Positions 36,156 to 50,400 of a stretch of 64,000 nt of DNA are shown piece after piece. The stretch lies in NCBI GenBank assembly GCA_035048485.1, contig CM068592.1, positions 29,758,001 through 29,822,000 on the forward strand, read 5' to 3'. The position numbers and the translations under genes were made by a program. Source of the stretch: Pteria penguin (taxonomy: Eukaryota; Mollusca; Bivalvia; Pterioida; Pteriidae). Each line of letters opens with the position of its first letter. The first letter of the stretch is position 1. The notes below the pieces were generated by a model. That model saw only the letters and a list, made by a program, of their open reading frames with translations. It did no database searches and was not told where the DNA came from.

Positions 36156-37599
36156 TTCATATACTCGTTGCTGAATACCAATTTTATATTTATTATATTT
36201 CTTAAACAATATTATGTATAAGTATTATAATTTTTGTTTGGAATCGTAACATTTATGGTACTGAATGAATTTTCAATGTAATTAGATTTCAACGTAAAAG
36301 TAAAGTCATGATCTAAAACATCTGTCCAGTAGATAGAACCTCCACATTCGTTGCATCGTACTTGGTCACCTTTTGCTAAGTGCATACCATTTGTTTCAGA
36401 CTGGACAATGACACAGAGATAAATAACACTGCGCTTTGTAGCACAGACAATTAAAAGGATAACCCTCGGGTACCATTCATTGTTTGATTCTGTCAGATTA
36501 TTCAGACTGATAACATCAAGTTCTTATATGTTTTGGTACATTAGTTAAACTCCAGACGAAGAAACAATATCAAATGCATAATAAGGCAGACTTGTCGTTA
36601 ATGTCATTATTCAAGTTTAGTAATTTCGATGTACAAAATAACATTCGTATCATAAAAGAAAATTAACGTAACATACCACATTTCATGTATATTTGTTAAA
36701 AAAACTATTTGTTTTATATAATATCAGTTTTACTTTTACGTCGCCCGCTGCTGGAATTTTAACATTCTTTAATGAAAGTGAGCGTTCACGGGTATAAAAT
36801 TCCTTTAAAATAATGATAATGATAAATAATAATGATAATGATAATAATAAATAAATAGCTATAGATAAGTCATTTATGAACATAATTAACAATAAATAGA
36901 ATTAGGATCGTCCAACTGCAGGGTTGTCATTTTAGTACATTGGTCGCCGTCTTAAAAATCTATGTGAAACTCTTTGGATGTTGTATCGCGAGTGCGCGCG
37001 CGTTCATATAATGAGCATTCAGCTGCGCATCGGGCGCTCACGTTATTGAAAGCGTATCTGGTGAAAAGGGGTGAGATCAGAGGAGAAAATATCTCGTTTG
37101 TCTACGTACAAATTCTCAAACCATACTGATGTCACAAAAAACAGTTCCACACTGCACGCTTGAAATGAAGGAGTAAAACACTGTAACAATGTTTATGAGC
37201 AGATTTCGTGAGTGAGGAGTATTTCCATTATCATCAATAATACTGAAGCTGATAGAAGATGATATACAACGGAAATGTACAAATCAGCAAGGCACATTGG
37301 GTAATAATTCTGCTAAAGTACGTCTCGTGATACAATTTAGATCATGGTTGAATAATGAATAGAAACATTTTAAGATAAGAATTTCATTCCACTAAAAATA
37401 CATATGTAATGCTTTAAATAAAGATTTAGCATATTGTGCCAAAATGAAAGTCACAGATATTAACAATCTACAAAACTTTGGAAATTCGTCTTATAAATAT
37501 CCCCGCTCTATTAATAATATTATTATTGTAATATATTTTATTTATCTATTTGTTTTTTTTTTTTTTTCTTTTTTGATAAAAATGCCAAATTGTTTTTTC
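36156..37599. other. AT-rich sequence with one GC-richer patch
   Basis: 36985-37080 is GC-rich, with 'gcgagtgcgcgcgcg' and 'gcgcatcgggcgctcacg'. I cannot tie it to a gene. (ATAA)/(GATAAT) low-complexity sequence lies at 36810-36860, and a T-run at 37552-37575. Confidence 0.4.
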
Positions 37600-37608
37600 A
37601 AAGCCATG

Positions 37609-38323
37609 TAGTCCGAGATTCTCCCCCACTTTTGATATTGGCGGCTTGTGGGAGAGAGTCAGAAAAACTGTTCATCAAAAGTTGAAATTTCAGCGATACC
37701 AGCAGGTTTCGGATTGTACAAGCCTCTGGCAACAAATAAACGCTTGCCCAGCGAGCATTCAACCTAAAATCCAGTAAATGAACATTACTCGATCATAGCA
37801 ATATATTTTCTAAATAACATATTTATCTTCTACTAGCTGCCGTTTTATCTGTAAACACGATAAGATTCCCCATTTCGTCATTTGTGTGTAGAGCATGACG
37901 TCAGATCTCGCCGGACGCGACTTTGCATTCATGACGAGGTTGCAACGTGTTTTTCTTTACAAAAATGTGTCAGCTGCAGAAGTGTCACGAATGCAAAGTC
38001 GCATTCTGCGAGATCTGTCGTCATATTGTATACGCAAATGGCTAAAAGAGAATATTGTCGTGTTTGCAGATAAACGGCAGCTAGCAGAGATTATAGACTT
38101 TATTTGGGAAAGATATCGCTATGATCGAGTAAGTTAAATGTTCATTTATTGGATTATAGGTTGCAAGTTCGCTGTGCAAACGCTTATTAGTCACCAGAGG
38201 CTTGTACATCCCTATACCGGCTGGTATCCCTTAAATTCCAACTTTATGAAGAAAGTCTCTCTGACCCTCTCCCACAAATCGCCGTTATCAGAAGTGGGAG
38301 AAGAGCAGGGAATCGCGGACTAA
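37609..38323. mobile_element. 715-bp palindromic (foldback) transposon with perfect 9-bp target duplication, Mutator-like
   Basis: The ends are 'tagtccgagattc' and 'gaatcgcggacta'. Nearly the whole element is one long imperfect inverted repeat: each arm is about 350 bp, with centre near 37966. Paired words include 'gtacaagcctctgg'/'ccagaggcttgtac', 'actcgatcatagc'/'gctatgatcgagt' and 'actagctgccgttt'/'aaacggcagctag'. 'aaagccatg' at 37600-37608 is repeated exactly at 38324-38332. A 9-bp duplication with very long TIRs is the hallmark of Mutator-like foldback elements. An 80-codon frame (37895-38137) lies mostly in the right arm (LRDLSSYCIRKWLKE, KRQLAEIIDFIWERYRYD) with no known domain. The element is presumably non-autonomous. 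Confidence 0.85.
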
Positions 38324-38332
38324 AAGCCATGA

Positions 38333-38708
38333 TAACGTAGTCTACTTAGAGATTAGAAATGAAATCAAAACATGTAGACTAAACTAAAATGGACCCTCTA
38401 AAACTAACATACTCCAATGCTGAGCACGTTCATCATTAACCACCCCAAAGATAGCAAGGGCAGAAAAATCCTTGCGGGTCATAATTTTGCTAATTGTCTT
38501 ATTACAATATTTGTGTAAGATCATTAGACTACTGTGAAACACGTTTTATTCGAGGTGTGTCTATTTAGCGCAATTTTTCGAGTACGACTCCACGTGAAAT
38601 TAGAGACCTTGCTATCCTTGATGATGAATATAACACTAGAACCACGACACGGCCTCATCGTTATAAAGAATTATCCAAAATGTGATGATCGCGAACATAA
38701 AGTCAAGA
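38333..38708. other. Unique sequence, nothing recognised
   Basis: No supportable feature. Confidence 0.4.
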
Positions 38709-38800
38709 GCAATAAAAGTAAAATAAAGTCACGTGCAATAAAATTAAAATAAAGTCACGCGCAATATAAGTAAAATAAAGCCACGCGAAATAGAATTAAT
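38709..38800. repeat. 26-bp tandem repeat, 3.5 copies
   Basis: Units such as 'gcaataaaagtaaaataaag' plus 'tcacgt' start at 38709, 38735 and 38761. Confidence 0.9.
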
Positions 38801-40175
38801 TAATACTTCCTGTACAATCACTGTAGAGCCTATACAGGCGTTTAGTGCAAACAAACTTACACGTACCTTTCATAATGCGTGTATATTGTGTAGTCTAATT
38901 TGATAATGTCAATAATGACCAATCTTAAATACAAAAAAACTCCCAAAAACCATGAAATGAATGCATATGTTGTACAGTGAATGTTCATAAATTGTTAATT
39001 ACTTTTTGTATATTATCACTAAATGATTGTAAATTGAATACGTTTGTAAAGCTCTATATGTAGGAGATGGTTGTTTAACACAACTGGTATGTCTATCATT
39101 GAATACTGTCAGGTTGTCGTCAGAGTTGGTGGCTAGATTTCAGCACGGTCCAAATCTAGCATACCAATCTACATATTGTTAGCTTTCAAATGCAAAATAG
39201 AATTATTTGTAAATAATTTCAAAAGTACTGCATGTCTAGATATAAAGATAAATGTGCATGATGTCTCCTTCACATCCATCGTATGGCAGCATACATGAGA
39301 TATTTATGTCTGTATTTATATAAGTGATATCGTTTCAGAAGAACCAATGACAGATTACTTGATATGTCATGGTAGTTGATGACAACAAAACTACATAAAC
39401 TGTGCAGTTGAAGGACAACAAGTGCGACTTCGAAACAACTCAATCCTGCTTTGATTTGAGCAGATTCTGCATTGCTTGGACAGCATGTGCCCTCAAGTGT
39501 TAGTAATACTACTCTCGAAGGTCTACTTAATCCAAAATGCTTGCAGTCTTGCATTTCATTATAGACTACATTTTTGTATTTGATTAAAATACCGTAAAAC
39601 ATTTTCTATTTTCTATTACTTTATTTTTGCTTCCCTTTTCGAGTAAATATAAAGGCTTCCGTTTCCGTGAGTTGTCCATTAGACTATGGCATGTGGTGAA
39701 ATATTAGTGTTTTACAGAACAAAATTTCATTACAGCGTGTCCACACACACTGAGCACGTGTTGTAATATCAAGCCATTACAGATATGTTTATATTTAATT
39801 AATTAATCCGTGTCATGTAATAAACATATCTGTAATGTAAATCTAATTGTGAAATAATGGTAAATTTTCTTATGGAAATTGTACTAAATGAACTTTATTC
39901 AAGACTGATTGTTATCAACATGTGGTTCATACATGTGGTTAAAACTGGAGAAAAAGGACTAGAAAAGGTACGAGAATAATTTACATGAGCTGTTTAATCC
40001 TACCTATGATGTAAGTAGCAGTGTTAGTTACTTGTCGCTTTTATCGGTAGAATACAACTTGATCTTTTTTAATTATATCAAAAAAGCCGCAGAGAAATAA
40101 ATACATGTACATATATAGGTCATGCAGGTCATACTTGATTAGTAATCACTATGGAAAAATCACACGGATACTAAA
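38801..40175. other. AT-rich sequence with a hairpin and a 110-codon frame
   Basis: A stem-loop with 17-bp perfect arms ('cattacagatatgttta') spans 39775-39837. A minus-strand frame (39270-39602, 110 codons) contains a cysteine-bearing middle section but no domain I know, and no splice context supports it. Confidence 0.35.
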
Positions 40176-40229
40176 AGCTGATGTTAAATGAATAGCTGAT
40201 GTTAAATGAATGGCTGATGTTAAATGAAT
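40176..40229. repeat. 18-bp tandem repeat, 3 copies
   Basis: 'agctgatgttaaatgaat' occurs three times in a row with one substitution. Confidence 0.93.
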
Positions 40230-40430
40230 ATGACACGATATTTCATTTGTAGTCGTTTCATGGGTTATCTAAATTTTCTTGGAATGCCTTTGAAGAATGA
40301 TTTACACATTTCCCTGTACATTAAATATCATCAGTACATGTAGTGTGGGGATAGAACTAAACTGTTATAGCAAGACCGCAGTGCTTCCAAATCCATCTGA
40401 TAAATCGGTCGTTTATGTAGATATGTTTAC

Positions 40431-40505
40431 TACTACTACAACTACTACTACTACTGCTACTACTACTACTACTGCTACATGTACTTCGACTGATGCTGCT
40501 GCTAT
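40431..40505. repeat. (ACT)n/(GCT)n trinucleotide repeat
   Basis: ACT units with GCT interruptions. The threonine-rich frame over it is compositional. Confidence 0.9.
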
Positions 40506-40954
40506 TTCGTAGTTGTTGTCGTGGTGGTTGTAGTTGTTATTGATGCTGGTACTTCTCTTTTTTCCCAATACCACTTTTGACTATAAGCTTGTTGATGTGG
40601 TCATTATGCCTTTCTTTTCATTGAACGTTTAGGTGGATCAATTCGTCACGACTATCTGTGACCGATGTTTTACTCTGCTGTGTGTAGACAACGCCATCTA
40701 GTAAAGTCGCATGCCTTGCATCCTGCCGCATTACTGCCATTTATTACTGTGATGCTTCCGTCATAACAGAAACCCTCTTCCTTCGATAATTGTAATAAGT
40801 GAGAATATAAACAGCAGCTTTACCTCGGCACGTGGATAATAACGTGAGCAATATGTTTCAAGATACAATCATGTATATTATTATATCTACATACCATTAT
40901 ATATATCATAAAACTTGAAAATTTAAGTGAATAATTACGACAGATTATAATTAA
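40506..40954. other. Unique sequence, nothing recognised
   Basis: 40640-40790 is closer to balanced composition ('cgtcacgactatctgtgacc', 'gttttactctgctgtg'), but no open frame or repeat could be supported. Confidence 0.4.
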
Positions 40955-40979
40955 ATATTATTATTATTATTATTATCAC

Positions 40980-41040
<61 letters not shown>

Positions 41041-41041
41041 T
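40955..41041. repeat. (ATT)n trinucleotide repeat
   Basis: About 27 units with one CACC interruption. Confidence 0.96.
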
Positions 41042-41192
41042 ACTCAGTTTTTCCAAGTATTCTAAGATATTACATGAAATTTACGCTAAACTGACCGGAA
41101 AGCATACACTGTTCTGGGGGTTTTTTTCCACTTGATATAGGCCAAGTCGAAGATTAAGTGTTTCTTGTTATCTATTTCAGTAGAAAGTTATT

Positions 41193-41350
41193 TAAGGATT
41201 AACTTTGACAAATTTGCAATTTATTGAAATATAATATGGTTTGAGGCGGTGCACACTTTATAATCCGAAAACCGGATTATAAAAAAGTGGGCACCGCCTC
41301 AAACCATATTATATCTCAATAAATTGCGAAATTGTTAAAGTTAATCCTTA
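41193..41350. mobile_element. 158-bp near-perfect hairpin element (MITE-like)
   Basis: Arms of about 75 bp, 'taaggattaactttgacaa' to 'gcacactttataatccg', pair with 'cggattataaaaaagtgggc' to 'aaagttaatcctta' with only a few mismatches. The loop is a few bases near 41270. No coding sequence. A target-site duplication is not evident, so the superfamily is open. Confidence 0.78.
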
Positions 41351-41564
41351 TAATTTAATTAAAGACTAAAATAATTTGAATCATCAGCATTAGATTCTTT
41401 TTTTAAAATGAAAATGTAACAAGAAGAGCGGAGGAAAATATCCGCATAGCTGCTTGTTCCTAGCAACCGACCGAACCAATTTATGAAGCTATAACATGCT
41501 TTCAACGGCCAATCAAATGTTTTGTTCCATGAAAAATTTTTAAATTATTCATTTATATATTTAT

Positions 41565-41650
41565 GTAAACAAACAAACAAAGAAAAAGAAAAAAAAACCA
41601 AGAAACAACAACAACAACAACCAAAAAAAACCAAACAAACAAACAAAGAC
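41565..41650. repeat. A-rich (CAAA)n/(CAA)n tract
   Basis: CAAAC, AAGAAA and CAA units. It is the fourth A/C-rich low-complexity tract of the window, here without a C-run. Confidence 0.9.
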
Positions 41651-41944
41651 AAAGAATCAAAACTACCCACTCATGATATGTCTCAAAAATTCTATTTTAC
41701 TATAAAATATATAGCATGAATAACTCAAACTATGTCAAAGTACTACTATAACGATCTTTTGATATTACGTTAATTAACTGTGTAAAACACTGATGTAATA
41801 TTTTACTAGCAATAAATAGGTTATCGAACAAATCCTAATTTTAAAGTACATTACTTGTACTATAAACACTATGTATATATGTACATGGTGTAAATAGTTA
41901 ATGAGAGTTTTGCATATGCAGTGCACCATTTAGTAAAACAGTGA

Positions 41945-42655
41945 TTACAGAACAGGGACACGAGGACAACTATTTGCGTTACTTAAATCTACAACATGAG
42001 AACAATCATTTGAGTACCTGGAAACTATAACACGATGACAACCATAGGAGTTACTTGAAACTACAACGCGATTACAACTATTTGAGTACATGTGCACTGA
42101 AAATACCACACGAGGGCAACTAATTGTGTATCTTGAAACTTCCACTTGAGGACAACTATTTGAGTACCTTGAATCTACAACATGAAACAACTTTTTGCGT
42201 ACATGGAAACTACAAAATAAGGAAAACCATTTGAGTTACTTAAAACTACAACGCGATTACAACTATTTGAATATATGTATATTGAGTATACCACACGAGG
42301 ACAACTAATTGTGTATCTTTAAACTTCAATATAAGGAAAACTATTTGAGTTACTTAAAACTACAACGCGATTACAACTATTTGAGTACCTTGAATCTACA
42401 ACATGAGAACAAATATTTGAGTACCTGGAAATTACAACATAAGGACAACCGTTGGAGTTACTTAAAACCACAACACGAGGACAACTATTTGAGTAACATG
42501 TGAATACAACACGAAGACAACTATTTGAGTAACTTGTGAATACAACACGAGGATAACTATTTGAGTAACTTGTGAACACAACACGAGGACAACTATTTGA
42601 GTAACTTGTGAATACAATACGAAGACAACTATTTGAGTACCTGGAAATACCACCA
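41945..42655. repeat. 36-bp minisatellite, about 19 copies
   Basis: The unit contains 'gaggacaactatttgagtac' and 'acaacac'. The period of 36 is divisible by three, so the minus strand shows open frames of a 12-residue repeat (SRYSNSCPRVVF type, 41945-42190 and 42319-42678). Substitutions between units change residues freely, and a stop separates the two frames. This argues against a conserved repeat protein. Units with 'ctacaacgcgattacaacta' recur at about 42061, 42247 and 42360. Confidence 0.92.
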
Positions 42656-44469
42656 ATTCCTATTTTCTCGATACACAACGAAGGTTCTTATCCATACTTG
42701 ACACATATGAGACTACGACTTCAAAAACACACTTAAGCCAACATAGCTGTAAAATTCAATAACGAGTGCGTTTGTACGAAGAATAAAATCTTTGTAGCAG
42801 TAGCATCTTTAGTCTTGAAATACATCAATATCATTGACAAAACATTTGATCAAAAGAGAGCACTTTAATTGAAACGAATTGCAAGCAAGTTACAATATAC
42901 TATAATGCCATAACGCATTTGTAGATGCAATATTTAATTCATATCTGTCTAACCTCACCGTACTTCAATACATTTAAGACAACACATTAAGTCTGCAATT
43001 CGTAATTCGTGGAATTACACTCATGTGTTGTACAATTCCAGGTTATGAAATATAAAAAGTCCCAGAAACAAATGCTCTGATAACCAATTGATATTTTTCC
43101 TGTGTGGAATAGATACATTCCTTAAGTTATTAAGAGAAAACATCGGTACAGACAATAGGAAAACGACAGAGAGCACATCAGCAATTTTACGATAATGTAA
43201 TTAAGTCTACTCGCACATTATCCATTCGAGAGAGCATTAACAATAAGGTACCTACTTCAATGAGGCGACAATGCAATTATCTCCCCGAACCCGCTCCCAT
43301 GATGCTATACGGTCTGATATGAATAAAAGATCGCAGTTATTTCCCATGATTAGTGACAATGCTAAAATAATTTGATTAATGACGATTCAAATGACGATCG
43401 TCATCGAAGACAAGCATCTGAGCTGACAATGTAAGAAAATCACACAATGTAGATCGCATCTTAAAGACATGCTCAGATTTTGGAAATCACACCACATAAA
43501 ATCTGCAATATGTTAGACTTTTGTGGTATCACAGCTGAGTTGACAACTCATCGTTTGAATAAGTATGCGTTAGACTTATAATCAAATACGAAGTATATAA
43601 AAGGTACCAAAATAGCTCGTTGTCCAACTGAGCGAGATATAACTTTACAAATCAAACTCACACATGCATTTTTATACGTCCAAATATATCCTCTGCTCCA
43701 TTTTATGCTATTCTCAACATCCGTCACTGGCACCTACTTATTACCAGCTTCACTTTGATTGATACTTGCCTTTCTGAGTGTTGTCAATTACCTTTAACCC
43801 CCCCCCCCCCTTCCCCCTTTAGTGCTATTCTAGTTTCAGTTTTATTATCATTTTTCTTCCTTCTATTATTAATGGGGGTTTTTTGTGTTTTGATTGTTAT
43901 TTACATGGATATGTAGATTCACACATCGTGTTATTAAGTGTTATGCATGGCAGCATCCATAGCGTTTATTAATTGACTGTGCTATCTAATTCTACTTTCA
44001 ACTATTTATATTGTTGTTAATTATTATCCTTAATATTATCTGTATGGTTATTGCCTAATATTTATACTATTGTTGTTTATATAATTCAGTCTCTGGCAAC
44101 TATATGTCTTCGGGACCATCTGTTACCATCAACCCCAGTTAATAACATGTATTTTGTTATACCCCACTTACTGTATTAAATACATGAACACAATATTTAA
44201 ATTTGTTACTTTTGATTTTCAATTTACACGGTAAATCTTGCACCGTAACGTCATCGGGCAATGGTCTTTTAATAGTCGATATTTTAATAGGTGTTTAGAC
44301 TGTTAAATAGCGAAAATTCGATTATTTGGATTTTTTATGTGTTGGCTCACAAAATAACTAATTTACAGGGGTATAACACTATTTTCTATACCTTTATCTA
44401 TGTCCTTTATTATATTGATGTTTAAAGATTTTATTATTTACATGACTGTTGTGTATCCTGTTGTATAAA
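42656..44469. other. AT-rich sequence, nothing recognised
   Basis: A C-run lies at 43799-43810. No other feature is supportable up to the satellite boundary. Confidence 0.45.
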
Positions 44470-47400
44470 ATGTTATAGATAGACAGCAACTGATGTTATC
44501 ATTTATAATGATATAGATAGATAATAGCTGATGTTATCATTTATACTGTTATAGAGAGATGGTAACTGATATCATCATTCATACTGTTTTAGATAATAGT
44601 AACTGATCTTATCATTTATAATGTTTTAGATAGATAGTAACCGATGTTATCATTTATTCTGTTGTAGATAGATAGTAACTGATATTATCATTTATACTGT
44701 TATAGATAGATAGTAACTGATGTTATCATTATACTGTTATAGATAGATAGTAACTGATGTTATCATTTATACTGTTATAGAGACATAGTAACCGATGTTA
44801 TCATTTATACTGTTATAGATAGATAGTAACTGATGTTATCATTTATAATGTTATAGATAGATAGTCACTGATATTATCATTTATAATGATATAGATAGAT
44901 AGTCACTGATGTTATCATTTATACTGTTATAGAGACATAGTAACCGATGTTATCATTTATAATGTTATAGATAGACAGTAACTGATGTTATCATTTATAC
45001 TGTTATAGATAGACAGTAACTGATGTTATCATTTATACTGTTATAGAGACATAGTAACCGATGTTATCATTTATAATGTTATAGATAGACAGTAACTGAT
45101 GTTATCATTTATACTGTTATAGATAGATAGTCACTGATATTATCATTTATAATGTTATAGATAGACAGTAACTGATGTTATCATTTATACTGTTATAGAG
45201 AGATAGTAACCGATGTTATCATTTATAATGTTATAGATAGACAGTTACTGATGTTCTCATTTATAATGTTTTAGATAGATAGTAACCGATGTTATCATTT
45301 ATAATATTATAGATAGATAGTAACTGATGTTATCATTTATACTGTTATAGATAGATAGTAACTGATGTTATCATTTATACTGTTATAGACAGATAGTAAC
45401 TGATGTTATCATTTATACTGTTATAGAGCGATAGTGACTGATGTTATCATTTATAATATTATAGATAGATAGTCACTGATGTTATCATTTATACTGTTAT
45501 AGATAGATAGTAACTGATGTTATCATTTATACTGTTATAGAGCGATAGTGACTGATGTTATCATTTATACTGTTATAGATAGATAGTAACTGATGTTCTC
45601 ATTTATAATGTTACAGATAGATAGTCACTGATGTTATCATTTATACTGTTATAGATAGATAGTAACCGATGTTATCATTTATAATATTATAGATAGATAG
45701 TAACTGATGTTATCATTTATAATATTATAGATAGATAGTAACTGATGTTATCATTTATACTGTTATAGATAGATAGTAACCGATGTTATCATTTATAATA
45801 TTATAGATAGATAGTAACTGATGTTATCATTTATACTGTTATAGATAGATAGTAACTGATGTTATCATTTATAATGTTATAGATAGATAGTCACTGATGT
45901 TATCATTTATAATGTTTTAGATAGATCGTAACCGATGTTATCATTTATAATATTATAGATAGATAGTAACTGATGTTATCATTTATACTGTTATAGATAG
46001 ACAGTAACTGATGTTATCATTTATACTGTTATAGAGACATAGTAACCGATGTTATCATTTATAATGTTATAGATAGACAGTAACTGATGTTCTCATTTAT
46101 ACTGTTATAGATAGATAGTAACTGATGTTATCATTTATACTGTTATGGATAGATAGTAACTGATGTTATCATTTATACTGCTATAGAGAGTTAGTAACCG
46201 ATGTTATTATTTATACTGTTATAGATAGACAGTAACTGATATTATCATTTATAATGTTTTAGATAGATAGTAACCGATGTTATCATTTATACTGTTATAG
46301 AGAGATAGTCACTGCTGTTATCATTGATTCTGTTATAGAGAGATAGTAACCGATGTTATCATTTATACTGTTATAGAGAGATGGTAACTGATGTTATCAT
46401 TTATAATGTTATAGATAGATAGTCACTGATGTTATCATTTATACTGTTATAGAGAGATAGTAACTGATTTTATCATTTATACTGTTATAGATAGACAGGA
46501 ACTGATGTTATCATTTATACTGTGATAGATAGATAGTCACTGATGTTATCATTTATACTGTTATAGATAGATAGTAACTGATGTTATCATTTATACTGTT
46601 ATAGATAGATAGTAACTGATGTTATCATTTATACTGTTATAGATAGATAGTAACTGATGTTATCATTTATACTGTTATAGATAGATAGTCACTGATGTTA
46701 TCATTTATAATGTTTTAGATAGATAGTAACCGATGTTATCATTTATAATATTATAGATAGATAGTAACTGATGTTATCATTTATACTGTTATAGATAGAT
46801 AGTAACTGATTTTATCATTTATACTGTTATAGAGCAATAGTGACTGATGTTATCATTTATACTGTTATAGATAGATAGTAACTGATGTTATCATTTATAC
46901 TGTTATGGATAGATAGTCACTGATGTTATCATTTATAATGTTTTAGGTAGATAGTAACCGATGTTATCATTTATAATATTATAGATAGATAGTAACTGAT
47001 GTTATCATTTATACTGTTATAGATAGACAGTAACTGATGTTATCATTTATACTGTTATAGATAGATAGTCACTGATGTTATCATTTATACTGTTATAGAT
47101 AGATAGTAACTGACCTTATCATTTATACTGTTATAGATAGATAGTAACTGATGGTATCATTTATAATGTTATTGATAGATAGTCACTGATGTTATCATTT
47201 ATACTGTTATCGATAGATAGTCACTGATCTTATCATTTATACTGTTATAGATAGATAGTCACTGATGTTATCATTTATAATGTTATAGATAGATAGTAAC
47301 TGATGTTATCATTTATACTGTTATAGAGAGATAGTAACTGATGTTATCATTTATACTGCTATAGAGCGATAGTGACTGATGTTATCATTTATACTGTTAT

Positions 47401-50400
47401 ACATAGATAGTAACTGATGTTCTCATTTATAATGTTACAGATAGATAGTCACTGATGTTATCATTCATACTGTTATAGATAGATAGTAACCGATGTTATC
47501 ATTTATAATATTATAGATAGATAGTAACTGATGTTATCATTTATAATATTATAGATAGATAGTAACTGATGTTATCATTTATACTGTTATAGATAGATAG
47601 TAACCGATGTTATCATTTATAATATTATAGATAGATAGTAACTGATGTTATCATTTATACTGTTATAGATAGATAGTAACTGATGTTATCATTTATAATG
47701 TTATAGATAGATAGTCACTGATGTTATCATTTATAATGTTTTAGATAGATCGTAACCGATGTTATCATTTATAATATTATAGATAGATAGTAACTGATGT
47801 TATCATTTATACTGTTATAGATAGACAGTAACTGATGTTATCATTTATACTGTTATAGAGACATAGTAACCGATGTTATCATTTATAATGTTATAGATAG
47901 ACAGTAACTGATGTTCTCATTTATACTGTTATAGATAGATAGTAACTGATGTTATCATTTATACTGTTATGGATAGATAGTAACTGATGTTATCATTTAT
48001 ACTGCTATAGAGAGTTAGTAACCGATGTTATTATTTATACTGTTATAGATAGACAGTAACTGATATTATCATTTATAATGTTTTAGATAGATAGTAACCG
48101 ATGTTATCATTTATACTGTTATAGAGAGATAGTCACTGCTGTTATCATTGATTCTGTTATAGAGAGATAGTAACCGATGTTATCATTTATACTGTTATAG
48201 AGAGATGGTAACTGATGTTATCATTTATAATGTTATAGATAGATAGTCACTGATGTTATCATTTATACTGTTATAGAGAGATAGTAACTGATTTTATCAT
48301 TTATACTGTTATAGATAGACAGGAACTGATGTTATCATTTATACTGTGATAGATAGATAGTCACTGATGTTATCATTTATACTGTTATAGATAGATAGTA
48401 ACTGATGTTATCATTTATACTGTTATAGATAGATAGTAACTGATGTTATCATTTATACTGTTATAGATAGATAGTAACTGATGTTATCATTTATACTGTT
48501 ATAGATAGATAGTCACTGATGTTATCATTTATAATGTTTTAGATAGATAGTAACCGATGTTATCATTTATAATATTATAGATAGATAGTAACTGATGTTA
48601 TCATTTATACTGTTATAGATAGATAGTAACTGATTTTATCATTTATACTGTTATAGAGCAATAGTGACTGATGTTATCATTTATACTGTTATAGATAGAT
48701 AGTAACTGATGTTATCATTTATACTGTTATGGATAGATAGTCACTGATGTTATCATTTATAATGTTTTAGGTAGATAGTAACCGATGTTATCATTTATAA
48801 TATTATAGATAGATAGTAACTGATGTTATCATTTATACTGTTATAGATAGACAGTAACTGATGTTATCATTTATACTGTTATAGATAGATAGTCACTGAT
48901 GTTATCATTTATACTGTTATAGATAGATAGTAACTGACCTTATCATTTATACTGTTATAGATAGATAGTAACTGATGGTATCATTTATAATGTTATAGAT
49001 AGATAGTCACTGATGTTATCATTTATACTGTTATCGATAGATAGTCACTGATGTTATCATTTATACTGTTATAGATAGATAGTCACTGATGTTATCATTT
49101 ATAATGTTATAGATAGATAGTAACTGATGTTATCATTTATACTGTTATAGAGAGATAGTAACTGATGTTATCATTTATACTGTTATAGATAGACAGTAAC
49201 TGATTTTATCATTTATAATGTTATAGATAGATAGTCACTGATGTTATCATTTATACTGTTATGGATAGATAGTAACTGATCTTATCATTTATACTGTTAT
49301 AAATAGATAGTCACTGATCTTATCATTTATAATGTTATACATAGATAGTAACTGATGTTATCATTATACTGTTATAGAAAGATAGTAACTGATGTTATCA
49401 TTTATACTGTTATAGATAGATAGTCACTGATGTTATCATTTATAATGTTATAGATAGATAGTAACTGATGGTATCATTTATACTGTTATAGATACATAGT
49501 AACTGATGTTATCATTTATAATATTATAGATAGATAGTAACTGATGTTATCATTTATACTGTTATAGAGAGATAGTAACCGATGTTATCATTTATACTGT
49601 TATAGATAAATAGTAACTGATGTTATCATTTATAATGTTATAGATAGATAGTCACTGATGTTATCATTTATACTGTTATAGATAGATAGTAACTGATGTT
49701 ATCATTTATACTGTTATAGATAGATAGTCACTGATGTTATCATTTATAATGTTATAGATAGATAGTAACTGATGTTATCATTTATAATGTTATAGATAGA
49801 TAGTAACTGATGTTATCATTTATACTGTTATAGAGAGATAGTAACCGATGTTATCATTTATAATGTTATACATAGATAGTAACTGATATTATCATTTATA
49901 ATGTTATAGATAGATAGTCACTGATGTTATCATTTATACTGCTATAGAGACATAGTAACCGATGTTATCATTTATAATGTTATAGATAGACAGTAACTGA
50001 TGTTATCATTTATACTGTTATAGATAGACAGTAACTGATGTTATCATTTATACTGTTATAGAGACATAGTAACCGATGTTATCATTTATAATGTTATAGA
50101 TAGACAGTAACTGATGTTATCATTTATACTGTTATAGATAGATAGTCACTGATATTATCATTTATAATGTTATAGATAGACAGTAACTGATGTTATTATT
50201 TATACTGTTATAGAGAGATAGTAACCGATGTTATCATTTATAATGTTATAGATAGACAGTTACTGATGTTCTCATTTATAATATTTTAGATAGATAGTAA
50301 CCGATGTTATCATTTATAATATTATAGATAGATAGTAACTGATGTTATCAGTTATACTGTTATAGATAGATAGTAACTGATGTTATCATTTATACTGTTA

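Noticed and set aside
35895..36221. Poly-Asn, poly-Ile and poly-Thr frames
   Set aside because: Products of the trinucleotide repeat on both strands and in several frames.
36985..37080. CpG-rich patch as a promoter
   Set aside because: Only about 100 bp long, with no recognisable core promoter order and no gene on either side.
39270..39602. 110-codon minus-strand frame with cysteines
   Set aside because: Mixed composition was tempting, but no family, upstream signal or exon border supports it. Kept only as a note in the gap entry.
42319..42678. Repeat protein with a 12-residue unit (SRYSNSCPRVVF type)
   Set aside because: The 36-bp minisatellite period keeps the frame open automatically. 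Units vary at non-synonymous sites, and no start or splice context supports expression.
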